Part shown: in pieces, positions 40,116 to 51,205 of the stretch
How the letters are laid out: every line of letters starts with the position of its first letter
Numbering within the stretch: the stretch's first letter is position 1
Origin: Gracilariopsis chorda
Taxonomy: Eukaryota > Rhodophyta > Florideophyceae > Gracilariales > Gracilariaceae
DNA length: 64,000 nt
Direction of reading: 5' to 3'
Assembly (NCBI GenBank): GCA_003194525.1
Contig: NBIV01000096.1
Coordinates: 124,001-188,000, forward strand
Notes under the pieces: generated by a model
What the model saw: the letters and a program-made list of their open reading frames with translations, nothing else
Told to the model about the DNA's origin: nothing
The model's database searches: none
Position numbers and translations under genes: made by a program

Positions 40116-41917
40116 GTCCGGTTCGATCCCACTCGCAAATCCGGTTGTTCACTGAGGTTCGTAACGAAGAACTCCAGCATCTTCCCTGACACATCTTCAT
40201 CGTCCACTACCCTAAACAGACAATCCAAATCAATTGCAAACCAGGGAAGAACGCAAAAGCCTTTCTCCTTCACCTCCTGCCATTTTTCCGCGAAAAACTG
40301 TACACCCAAAAAGTCCATATAGCGTACTTCGGTTTCTGAAGGCCGACCACCGCCCAAACTTACACCACCGGCGCTCTTGGTCCCAATTTGATGTAGATCT
40401 TCAAGCACGCCTATGATCCCCCAACCCAAATCATCGTAGCAATGCTTTGCGGCACGCCAGTACACCGTGTGGTGAACACTCCGCAGTTCGTCTGCAGTGA
40501 GCACCTCGGCGCGATGTCCAGGCGGAATGTGAAGCGCCTTGAGCCACGGGAGCACATGTTGAATGCAATTCTCGTTCTTAGGCCAAAGACCAGGAGGCGT
40601 AACGGCATAATTGCACCAACGAGGATACGCATCTTCCGATTCGTACGGCTCGCTCCGAGTGAGCGTGCTCGACCACTCATCCGGATTTGCATCGTCGAAT
40701 AACTGTTCCACAACATCCTCTACACCGCCGTCCGCTCGAAACGCGTCGTCACCATCGCTACGATCTTCTTCTTCCTCGGTGCCTTCCTCTTCTTCGTTCA
40801 CGATCCCCACACCACGAATGTTGCTCTCCCTGAATAACGTACGCCATCCTTCAGTGTCGAAACTTTGACGGAAACGTACGGTTGCAGGCGGTAACCGACC
40901 GCCTCTTCTACCAGCCTTCCGAATAGGAGAGCGGCGCAAAGTGCTGCAGGCGTCCACAGAAAATGCAGGGGTCACCACGGTCTTTACGTTACGTTGGCGC
41001 CAGAGTCTTTGTCGTACGCCCCTCAACCTACTCGATCCGCCTCTTGAATGAACACTATATGCCGGTGCTGAACTTCGTGGCGTTCCACTAACAATTTCAA
41101 CCTCCTCGTCCTCCCCAGCTTGTTCGACATCCTGAACTGCACTTTTCATAGGCTTGGTCTCTTGCTGGACGGATACAGCGGCTTCTGAGAGCTCTACATC
41201 GCCCTGGCCTTCACATTTAGCATTAACGCACAACTCGGGCATCCACTTCCCCAGCTTACCCTTGAACGTGCTCACAGCCCGCCCAATGGTTACTCCACGC
41301 AAATCCATACGCGGCACCTTCACGAACCTGTTGAATTGTTCAACGCCGAAAGCCTCGACTGTAGTCTTTCCGTTTGCAACCGCGGACATCGTAGTTTCAT
41401 GTCGTAGAAATTCCTCCACATCAAGACTGAGGGCGCGAGCCCACAACTTAATTTCGCGGCTGAACGCAACCAACTGGCTGTAAAAGTACGACCGCATCAG
41501 CTCAAACCCACCCCGAAGGTCGGGGCCCTTCGGTCCGGTATAAAACTTGATGCATTCCATCGCGAACGAGAAGTCACGAACATCCAGTTTTAGTAGCATA
41601 TCACTAGAAACGTGTATGAGCTCGATGGCGGGCCCCTCCTCACACACCTTCTAAAACACCGGTAGAAGCGCAAAAACTTGCGCTAGTTTGAGACCCACAT
41701 CAGCAAAACGACGAAACTGACGTGTGTCTAACTTCCCGCTCACCTCGCTCGACGTCAGCACACCCGCCAATTGCGAAGGGGTAACTTCTTCCATCCCCAC
41801 TCCGCGTTCCACTTGTACGGTTCCTACCATACTGACTGTGGAGTGTACACGATCCGCAAAGCGCATCTTCAGCACCGCTGACGACGTATCATCAAATAAT
41901 GTCCCAAGACGAAGAAT
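40055..41917 (-). pseudogene. Helical middle region of ParB-dioxygenase gene, copy B
   Basis: Read from the TAG at 41918 downward: LGTLFDDTSSAVLKMRFADR, then a TAG at 41651-41653 (copy A has Glu), then KVCEEGPAIELIHVSSDMLL, GPKGPDLRGGFELMRSYFYS and TTVEAFGVEQFNRFVKVPRM. A Ser/Arg/Glu-rich linker follows (NEEEEGTEEEEDRSDGDD), then DEWSSTLTRSEPYESEDAYP matching copy A. The region joins the ParB-like and dioxygenase-like domains. Function of the helices unknown. Confidence 0.55.
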
Positions 41918-42535
41918 CTAACTAAGTTTGAGGTCCTCACCATCTCGCCTCTTCCACATCAACACGCGCAATGCTTGCGTGATCTGCTGCCACAACTCCA
42001 ATTTAGCCTGCCGAGGCCAATGTATAATTCGACGGTGCCTGCCATCTATGAGTTCAACACGTCGAGCAATACGCCCGTTCTCCACAAATCCGTCCTCCCA
42101 AGGATGCCCGTTTGTGTCCACGGTAACACTCATCATGCCAGCCGAATACAGCAAACCCTTCCGATCAAAATGCTCTTTCAGTTTCTGCAAATGATTCTCA
42201 CTCACACCACGCGGACTGAAGTGAGGATCATCAATGAGCTCTAACTCAATTATATATTCCTGTACTTCATAATCACTAAAGTTGATACGCTCGTACACAA
42301 TGCAGGTGCCTATATCCACCAACGGTTCGACATCACCTTCGCTGTACAGAGTGCGTGGGTTCACACTCCCATCCGGCGCTGCCGTAACCGCCACAATTTC
42401 CCCCTCATCCATTTCAACCCTCTGGGTCGGGGTAACTCGCCCAGAACTACGGAGAGCAGTACCGCGAGACGCTAATGACATGCGCTTCAGCTGGAATTCG
42501 TCCTCGCCATCCCCTCCACGCACTGTTGCAGGTAC
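41918..42535 (-). pseudogene. ParB-like domain, copy B
   Basis: The best preserved ParB-like segment: IDDPHFSPRGVSENHLQKLK, HFDRKGLLYSAGMMSVTV, NGHPWEDGFVENGRIA and ELIDGRHRRIIHW. GRHRR is the canonical basic loop of this fold. The frame is bounded by in-frame TAG codons at 42536-42538 (upstream) and 41918-41920 (downstream), but the same frame continues across both. DNA binding or nucleotide hydrolysis is inferred from the fold. Confidence 0.65.
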
Positions 42536-43342
42536 CTAAAGCGGTGGCATTGGCAGTAGGGTCTTGGTACCTGCTACACCAGGCGCAAGGCGCGGCGTGC
42601 CTGCAAGGATCATACTGCCACCCGCAACGCTAGAGCTTCCGGCAACCGGCCCACGTGAAGAGTGGTTCGCATCATTCCGACCATCCGCTCCAGAACTCGG
42701 GACTGGTACTGTTTGTGAGATGGGCACCATAGCTCGTAATGCGAAGCTTGGCGCTGTGCCAGACTTCGACAAGGAACGCCTCGTTAAACGATTTGACTGT
42801 ACCACAACGGTGGGGGCTGGAATCTTCATGCTTGAAGGTCGAGTACCCGGATGAACACTGTTTCTAACAATCGCTCTCGTGGCGCTAGCCAGCGGGGATG
42901 CCGACACAGAACGCCCGACTGAAGCAGCTCTACTTGAACCGCTTGGCCTCGGGATTTGACTTCTTAACGGCACAGAAGCTGACGCACCTCCACGCGGACG
43001 CATCAACGTTAAATCGCACGCCACAAACAGTACACCATGAATTTCAGACAGATGCTTCGGTGGGTGTTCGCCCCCTTTGAATAGATAAGGGTACGCCACA
43101 CCCCGATCACCTGTTATGCGAACACGGTGCACAACCACCAAATCCTCGTTCGGCTTCGCGATCTCCGAAAGCTCATGCCCATGGAGCGTACGGCTAAGCT
43201 TTACATCACACGAGAACAGAACAGCCCCGCCAGCAACCTTCGCATCCACGAATATCAACGTGACTTCTTCGCCAGCCCTGAGCGAGTGTGCGTTTTTTGC
43301 AACGTTGCGTTCGCAGACTTTTGGTTCCAAACTCAAGAACAA
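42536..43342 (-). pseudogene. N-terminal domain and linker of ParB-dioxygenase gene, copy B
   Basis: EEVTLIFVDAKVAGGAVLFS, TLHGHELSEIAKPNEDLVVV and AYPYLFKGGEHPPKHLSE form the conserved domain shared with copy A; a Ser/Pro/Arg-rich linker with ALRAMVPISQTVPVPSSG follows. The true start is uncertain: the frame opens at 43342 with a non-ATG codon in the annotation of the frame. The frame passes into the ParB-like part after one TAG. Domain family not recognised. Confidence 0.5.
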
Positions 43343-43759
43343 CGAAAAGGGGATTAATAGAATGGATGTAAAGAGAATATAGAGGGAGTACAGATGGATA
43401 CCCAGTTAAGAGAAGAACAAACAAGCGGGGAGTTTGTAGATTGAGGCGACAGGCTGCAACTCTCGTGAGCGGCCACGCCAATTTGATGGCGCCCGCAGTT
43501 TTTAATTTCGCACTTGTCAATCTCGAAGGCCGCCGGCGCACCCCGGCACAGTGCATAGTAGACGGTTATGTCCCCTGCCACGTAAAAATGGCACCTTGCA
43601 AAGTTCATGCCACCCGCTGCGCACTCATAATGCAACACAGTTTGAAAAGCCACACTGCAATAACACCTGCTTCGTAAGCTTTTCATACCTCCCTTCCTAT
43701 AACAGCCCTGACCAGTGCTCCAGCATTCGTGCAACTCTGAACGTGCTTAAATGTACAAT
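43343..43759. other. Spacer upstream of gene copy B
   Basis: No gene supported. Candidate promoter region of the minus-strand gene by position only. Confidence 0.4.
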
Positions 43760-44390
43760 GGGACTGTATCCCGTCGTACATGCGCACAGTGGTCGCTCGA
43801 CCATTGGCGCTCCATACACATTACAAGTGTTTAGCCTGCAGTGGTCGAGCGACCACCGCCTCCATGTACGATAAGATTTTTTCCTGTCGTACATGCGCAC
43901 AGTGGTCGCTCGACCACTGGCGCTTCAAAAAATTGTAATGTTCTAGACTGCAGTGGTCAAGCGACCACCACCGCCATGTACGACAGGAAAAAGTCCTGTC
44001 GTACATGCGCGCACTGGTCGCTCGACCACTGGCGCCCCAAAAAATTACAATTTTTTAGCCTGCAGGGGTCGAGCGACCACCACCACCATGTACGACAGGA
44101 AAACTTCCTGTCGTACATTCGCGTAGTGGTCGCTCGACCACTACCGTCCCAAAACCTTTACAGTTTTTTAGCCCGCAATGGTCGAGCGACCACCGTCACC
44201 ATGTACGACAGGAAAAATTCCTGTCGTACATTCGCGCAGTTGTCACTCGACCATTACCGTCCCAAAACTTTTACAGTCTTTTAGCCCGCAATGGTCGAGC
44301 GACCGCCACCGCCATGTACGACAGGATAGTTGCCTGCAGTACATAGCTGCATTGGTCGCTCGACCAGTAGCGGCCCGAAAACGCCTTATT
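43760..44390 (+). repeat. Array of nested palindromes (family a), 112-113 bp period
   Basis: Five tandem units plus a partial one. Each has the order A-B-B'-A': GTGGTCGAGCGACCAC, spacer, ATGTACGACAGG, a short AT-rich centre, CCTGTCGTACAT, spacer, GTGGTCGCTCGACCAC, then GGCGC-like and AAAAATTACAATTTTTTAGCC linker. Unit starts (at GTGGTC or equivalent) are 43841, 43953, 44065, 44178 and 44291. Lies between divergent genes: copy B (minus) and the methyltransferase-SET gene (plus). Each unit could form a cruciform. Confidence 0.95.
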
Positions 44391-44768
44391 ACCAAGCTGC
44401 AGTCGGCGTGCAGGATGTATTCCTGTTGTTAAAACCTCTGAGCCTCCGTCTTCACCTCTCTTTCCCCTAAGCGAATGTGCCACGTTCCGTATCCCAACGC
44501 TTCCAAATCTTTCCTCCCTTTCTTCCTTTTTTTAACATTGGTGTACTTCACAACCGTTGCGAGACGATTCTGTACTACGCACCAACGCCCGCTCCGTTTA
44601 CAGATATTTGAGCTGCTTTCTTTTACGCTTGCGACCCCCGTTGGTAATCAGACGACCGTTTGCTCACGAATTTCTCACGTATATAAACGTGAAGATCGTT
44701 GTACCAGGTGCTCATTCAACCGGCTGCGAAACGCAATTTTCATAATGCCCAACTAAACGAAGACCATC
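44391..44768 (+). other. Upstream region of methyltransferase gene
   Basis: No gene supported. GTATATAAACG (44679-44689) is a TATA-like string about 80 bp before the coding frame and could serve as promoter; this is inferred. Confidence 0.4.
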
Positions 44769-47040
44769 TTGGCTCTGTTGGAGCTACGCGATGATTATGC
44801 ACGTGAACAAACGCCAGGTGATCGTCCTAGGAACGCCAAATACGCCACTCTTGTGGATCACGCGATTCGGGTGCGAAGGAACTCCACTCCTGCGCGCGCT
44901 CTCTGCTCCCAAGCAACCAACACCCCGAACGTGTCTACTCTCGGGGATGAAGAACTACGCCACGCGTTGTTGTCCAATTCGAATACAACACGCAATGCGT
45001 TCCAACAAACTCACGAAATTGCGAAAATGATCGACCAAACAGACACCGAAAATGAATCAAGGGTGAGGGACTACTACTGCGTATGCAACGCACGTGGTAT
45101 AAATCTCACAATTCGCTTCTTGCTCAGCGACTTGATCAAATCGCCCGTCACGTGCATTAATACGCGCAAGAACAAACGCAACGATGTCCCAACAGAAAGC
45201 GCTTCGCAAATCGAGGTGTTGAGTTACATGACGATGTTCGTACAGTTGTCTCGCCAGAGCGTAGCATTCTCTGGAAAGCGAAAGCGAGGACCACCCATTC
45301 CGGGTGCTCAGACGACGCAGAGCTCCCTTAGGAAGTTCGACGCGTTCACCTGCAGCCGGGTTGCGTACGGTGTGCAACAGGTGACTCGCTCGTGGAATTG
45401 CTTTGCCACCTTTCTCGGATTCGCTGACGTTGAGAGCATGGCGTACCCGTGTATCATTTTCAATCCGGAGAGCTTGGGGTTTGAAGTAATCGGCAATCGT
45501 GAAAATGGGTTTTCTCCACTCACGCAGCTTCAAAAGCTCACACGGGACCTCAAATCATGCACCGAGCCATCCCAACTGGACTCCAAAGCGTTCGCAAAAT
45601 CAAACGAAGTGGATTCAAGCCTCTGCGCACTAAGTGAGGAGTTTCTTAGCGATGTGGTCAGCGTCTTCTCACATCCCCGACTGTGCGAGGCGAACTTGCG
45701 CTCATGGCAGTTGCTGCTAGAGTTGCTTCCAGACGAAAAGCGTGAGGCAGTCGAACTGCAGCATTCCCGGCAGCATTCGTTCCCCCAACGGTTCGACAAG
45801 CTGAGTGCGCAGCTTTGGAAACCCATTCGTGAGGTCAACACCCAACACCACAACGCGCACGCGAATGCCAAATCTGCCAGTACTGCTGCTGAGCGTCCTG
45901 CCACTTCTGCCATACCAGTGGACGTCATACACTTGTTACAAGAACCCACCAGCAGCAGCAGCAGCGCTGGAACCACGGGCAGCAACCCCAAAGCGCCCCA
46001 CCCCCCCTTCTCGATAGGCCTAAACCCACAGAGTACAATGGAGCGCGATCTTCCCTACAGCGAGGAGCAGGGGGACATCATTTCCCAAGACCAGCCGGCC
46101 GACGTACACGTGCTCAATGCGTTGGCATTGGTGCAGGAGCATATGATGAAACACTACGCAATGTATTGCTGTGGCTTTGACGACATCGTGGATTTGCACA
46201 ACACACTGCGTGCCCAGGACTCCGTGCCATGCTCCCAGGCCCAATTGGAATTGACAGACCACCCTAACGCCATTCGCTCTATGCGTGGCAGGCCGAACAG
46301 TGACTACGACACCCTCACCGTCGCCGACATGAAAGAGGTTACAATAACCATGAGTCGCTTATTACGTGCTGGTGGCCACTTCTTCTTTTTCTGCTCGCTT
46401 GAGCAGTTCCCGCATTGGCATAAGCTGTTGAACAGCGTTGATCGCAGGGAAGCCGATGGTACCGTTGCCCCAATGTGCCGCGTGGACCACTGCCCATTGC
46501 ACATGATCCGTGCACCGGGTAACAACACCGTGCCCCCGGGCCGAGCATCTAGAGAGTTGATACCCATCACCCAATACGCGGTGCATGGCGTCAAAACAGG
46601 TCTCACTCGGGCCCAAGAGGACAAAATGGTGAACTAAACCAACTTCAGTTACGTCCCATCCACGGTCACCGTGTAAAAGAACGTCATCGACCGTTATCCG
46701 GCCGTCAATGTGAATGAACGTCTCATGTGGTCCCGCTACACAGACAGCGGACATGAGAAGCGTGAGGCTGTTCGTCCAGAACAGAAGCCGATTCGACTCT
46801 ACATGGAGCTAATTGCCAGGTTCTCCCAACCGGGTGATACGGTTCTTGACCTGTTTGGCGGCATTTTCTCAACAGCGCTTCCCTGCATGTCTTTTAAGAA
46901 AGGCGAAGCACGCATATTCGTCGGTTGCGAGAAGTACGAAGCATGCTTCCAACACGCCAGATATCACGCAGTGAAACACTTCTCAAGGCTCATCGCCGAG
47001 AAAGTTGCCAGCATTACCGTCATGCAAGGTTTGGTGGAAG
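44769..47040 (+). pseudogene. Beta-class DNA N6-adenine/N4-cytosine methyltransferase part of fusion gene
   Basis: A 622-codon frame (opening at a TTG; no clear ATG) to TAA 46635-46637; the same frame then crosses a second TAA at about 46674 and continues. The catalytic block is SQAQLELTDHPNAIRSMRGR (near 46230-46290): the position where DNA methyltransferases have Asp-Pro-Pro-Tyr reads Asp-His-Pro-Asn. LLRAGGHFFFFCSLEQF follows, and after the stops EQKPIRLYMELIARFSQPGD and TVLDLFGGIFSTALPC, the S-adenosylmethionine site placed C-terminally as in beta-class enzymes. The front 450 residues include CSRVAYGVQQVTRSWNCFAT and a Ser/Thr-rich linker and are not recognised. The SET domain follows in frame. 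Inactive by stops and motif loss. Confidence 0.7.
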
Positions 47041-47823
47041 CAGCCAACGCGGTGCACAACTACTTTAGTGGATATCTGTATCCCTCCCGGACTTGGGCAG
47101 CCGTGCAAAACTTCCCTCAATACCAAACGCTGCCGGAGCACATAGTTTTCTATTGTGCCTCTAAATGGCCCGCACAGGACTTCGTCACCACCGGCCTTCA
47201 CATGGACCTCTCCCAATGGCCCGAGAAGTACCAAGGACTCTTCAACCTATTGAGCGTGAACGAGCTCCGCGCTCATGAGGCTTCAACGCTACGCCTTATT
47301 GTGGCTGAATCAACCATTGTGCACCCGTCTGCTGGGGTTGGGGGTTTTGCAGGCTGTACGTTCGCAGAAGACGAGACAGTCTGCCACTTTTACTGCACGT
47401 TGGTATATCACGACATGTCCCAGAGAACTGAAATCCACAATAACATACGGCTCCGGCTTCATGGGAGTTACCCAACAGGATTTCCGCACGTATTATATGC
47501 AAGTGGACCTCAGGGCTCCGGACTTCACCTCCCTCATCGCACTGAACAAGGACAAGAAAATTCCAAGCGTTTGGATCTCGCCAGCTCCCTTTTGCGTAGG
47601 AGCACTCATCAATGACCCAAGGTACCTCCATTTGGATCCTGACGCGCAGCCCGTTCGTGATGGTTTCAAACCCAAACGAACAGCCAATGTCTACGTTGAT
47701 TGTTCTGCGATATCTTCGCTTAGAACACGTAAACACCTCCAGCCTTACACTCTGAAAACAATCAGAGCTTCACGCCATGTAGCACGCGGAGAGGAACTCT
47801 TCATCGACTACGGTACTTCTTAA
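47041..47823 (+). pseudogene. SET-domain part of methyltransferase-SET fusion (right copy)
   Basis: Continues the methyltransferase frame: VEAANAVHNYFSGYLYPSR, IVHPSAGVGGFAG (SET N-terminal motif), then an extra base near 47440-47445 relative to the left copy shifts the frame; the rest is read at 47440-47823: LINDPRYLHLDPDAQP, KRTANVYVDCSAI and ARGEELFIDYGTS. A TAA at 47821-47823 replaces TAC of the left copy, removing the final Tyr-Asp-Trp. Lesions differ from the left copy. A single protein able to methylate both DNA and histones is inferred for the ancestor. Confidence 0.7.
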
Positions 47824-48453
47824 GATTGCAAAAATAATCTTGGTACCCCTTCGCCCCAAACACCTTCTTTGAATTTTACAAAACACAATAAAAACCCCTA
47901 AAAACCCTCTCTCTAAGCGTGAAAACTCCTAAACAAATTCCTAAAACCTGCTCCTTTGCATGTGCGTAAGAACGCATTACGTAATCCTGTGCCGTACTGT
48001 GGTGTGCACCGGCTCATTGCCACTGTGCGCATGGGCATTTGCATCACCATACACACAGCACACCCCCCACCTTAACAAAAACCCAATTAAAGTTTTTGTA
48101 TGACGTCATGTGTGAACCTAAACGCACGACCACATATCTCCAGCCGCGCCAGCCCCATTTTCCCTCTGCACCTCATGGTGTACATGTTTGACGAGTATTA
48201 GTCCCATAGCCTATGCGAGCTCATACTTCCGACGCTGTATGAGTGCGCCAAAAAACCCACATCGCGGCGCCTTTGCGCAAGCCGCCTCACAATCATCACT
48301 ACAAAAAGACCACCAACCTGCCTCTAATAAACCCCTTTTCATGTCTCCCCCAACCCCCACAAACGCCTACAACTCAACCGCACGCCAAGACCCATCTCTA
48401 TCTTTCGCTCTGCCTTTCTTTTTATCTTCTTCCCTTCTGCGAGCATACTAATA
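47824..48453 (+). other. Spacer between SET relic and helicase gene (right copy)
   Basis: Counterpart of 903-1454, with the same CCCCTAAAAACCC strings and TGACGTCATG site (48099-48108). No gene. Confidence 0.4.
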
Positions 48454-49547
48454 TCGACAACCTCACTTTGCATAACCACACCATAGGACTGGACTCCATC
48501 CAGCCTGATCCGGCTCCAAACGCGAACACACCACAATCCAACCGTCCCGACCCCAACGCTAACGCCATAATCTCAACATCAGCCGGGCAGATCGCGGATA
48601 AAGAACAAAATGCATCTCCCTCCTTCACCAACCCGCTAGACACCGTTATCAACCTTGCCATTCAATCCATCGGCTTCTTAATCCTGTGGATCAACTGCAA
48701 ATCTGGCATCCCCTCATGACGTGCCGTGCGCTATCATCACCGAAAGGCGCACTTCCTCCCTCTGGAAGAGGCTCGCAAAGCATCCGACATCATGTGGTCC
48801 CGCAGAGCCGAAATGCTTAAGCAGAACAACCTCCCCCCGCTATCGAATTCGTATGACCCGAAAGCGCGGAGCCAAAACGTGGCTGTTCTGCGTCCACTAG
48901 CCAGGCTGCAAATATTGAACGGCTACCGCTGCGTGCAGTGCACCTCCTGCTACATTGACTTTCAGCGTCTCCATGAGCACATCACAAACACACATTCCAA
49001 TCACGCACATTCTGTTTCTTGGCTAATAGAACAAACATCGAGGCAAAGCACCGTAAAAGTGCAAACCATATTCGGCGGCCCTTGCCGTCTGCTGTTTGCA
49101 GTGAGCTCCACCTCCCTCGTTGGAACCATAAGCAAACACCTTGAACTGTCTATCCGAACGGTCAACACTCTGCAGCAACCCCTTCTACCCCAAAACCTCC
49201 AGACCCAACCCCGGCACCGATACTGCCATAGCCCATGCAACCCTACAACCTGAACAAAAACTCCAGACTCCAACAAATACTGCAACCGGAACAAAAAACC
49301 GATGAAGCAGTGAACAACTTCTTCAAAAGCTTAAGCACCTCACATAGTCAAACCAATCATCTGCATCTGCAACCACAAGCACAACAAAAACCCAACTTCT
49401 TCATTTCGTGCACCAAGCTAGACATCATACTCCAGTCTGTTTCTGTCAGCCTCAAGGACGCAACCATACTCACAAATCCAACATGTGCAAGCGACATCGA
49501 CGCAATGGCTGCTATGACCAACGATATTTTCAAGTTCTATTTCTCAT
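48454..49547 (+). pseudogene. OrsD-type zinc-finger N-terminal part of helicase gene (right copy)
   Basis: The start codon of the left copy is ATC here (48454-48456). The frame is otherwise continuous through a TGA (48718-48720) into the OrsD finger: GYRCVQCTSCYIDFQRLHEH, KVQTIFGGPCRLLFAVSS. A 1-base deletion in a C run near 49208 ends it at about 49253; the following frame 49235-49645 keeps CAG where the left copy has TAG. Role as for the left copy. Confidence 0.6.
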
Positions 49548-51205
49548 GTGCACCACTCCGCCATTTTTTTTCCAAAAGCTCAACCAACGCTCCGACAGCA
49601 ACTTCTGCAGCTTCTCGCAGGACACGTCAACCGCTACGCCTCTGATATTGCCCGTCTCTTGCTATTTCCAAAAAAGGGCCACGAGCATGACGTCAACCTG
49701 GTTTCCCAAGCGCAATACACTACGGCCTACCTCCACAGCGTTAACCTAAAACCTAAACTCCCACGCATCGCGCTCACTGCCCAGCTTCTGCAGAAGCTCC
49801 CTCGTATTCATTTAAGCATACACTAACTGTGCCCAAATTCATTGCGGCCGCTTCTGTGCTGGTTCACAACGCCGAAGATGCCATCAACGAACACGACGAG
49901 CGACACCGCTATGCTAGTGCCGACGAGCTCACCCATCTGGTCGCCGCTCTCCAATACGGAGTCGCAGCATGCGCCATCCATTACGTGCATAACCTCACCA
50001 AGCAGCAAGGAAAAACCCCTCATCAGCTTACTTCCGAGATCCAGCAAGTGGAATTGTTGGTTGACGTGCAATCAAACAATGCTTTTTATTTCATCTGCAA
50101 CAATCTCAGCTTTGCTATGAACATAACCACTAAAGGAAGCATCAACGTATCGTTCTTGGACTGCAAATGCACCCGCGCTGCGGCATCGTTCGTGACATTC
50201 ACTTGGGTCTGCGCGCGATCGGCTCTATCGTCAAAAAGCTCCATGCCAAAATTGAAGATATCATCATTGATGATCTGCTATTGGGATCTCTCGTCCCCCT
50301 GCATTCACAAGCCACATCCAAGCACTAAAAGACCAACTATCAAACAAAAACCCCGGCTTCTCCTTCCTCCAACACCCGCACAATGGCTCCTTTCTACACA
50401 CCTGCTTGCAGTATGTACTGCAATGCCTAAAGAACCCATCCGGAAACACATCACACCATTCCCTCCAAGCTCCCTCCCACCACCCAACGATACCCCCACA
50501 GTTCTTATTGCTGGTATCCACTTCTACACATCTGCTCTCACCCACTGGCTCGCATGCGCACAAAAGTTCCAGGAGCGGGTCTTCGTCGTTCTCCACCTTG
50601 CCTCCGGCTCCCCAGCGCGCGGAACCGAGATTGAGTCGTATCGTCTGCACAACGATTTGTTCCACCAATGCTGCCTCATACTTTTCGACTCTCAACCCGT
50701 TCTCATCACGCGTTACCTCAAAATTTAAAACGCTAAAGGAGGCGCTCGCCCAATTCCACGCTTCCCAGGTCCAAAGACAGCTGAACTCCTTCTCACTTAC
50801 TTGACGCTCATTCGCCCGCTCGAAACCTGGTTCTTTTCGGCTATACACGGCGAAACCCGTAAACAGGCACACTGGCGTATGTTATTCTCAACCCACGGCA
50901 TGCCCCTGGACGCTCGAAACATTCGCCGAATCATCAGCTCCACTCTGTTCGACGCTGGGTTTAAACTCACCTTTGCCGACTACCGCAACTTCACATTAGG
51001 TACCCCGGCTCTCATTTCCTCCACCGCCGCAAACCACATTGACAAAACGCTCTCCAAGGCCATCCCGGAAGAATTCAACTCCACCGTGCACAATCAAGCT
51101 GGGCACACGGCACATACTGCGGAGCTCATGTATGCACGCACCCCACACGACGGCACTGGAATGCGGCACACCGAGCTCAGCAAGTACAAAGAATGGTCCA
51201 CCTAA
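49548..51205 (+). pseudogene. Middle region with recombinase-like motif (right copy)
   Basis: Pieces 49548-49826, 49829-50728 and 50801-51205 in different frames. The block HDERHRYASADELTHLVAAL shows that the left-copy TAG is a mutation. A TAA at 50726-50728 and frame changes near 50300 and 50170 break it. The end carries NQAGHTAHTAELMYAR and the same KYKEWST-TAA as the left copy. Confidence 0.55.

Noticed and set aside
41651..42538. TAG reassigned to an amino acid
   Set aside because: TGA and TAA stops and frameshifts break the same genes, TAG ends other frames at conserved ends (6818-6820), and private stops align with sense codons in sister copies.
43760..44390. CRISPR-like array
   Set aside because: Regular spacing, but the units are 112-113 bp, almost wholly repeated and palindromic, with no unique spacers, in a eukaryotic context.
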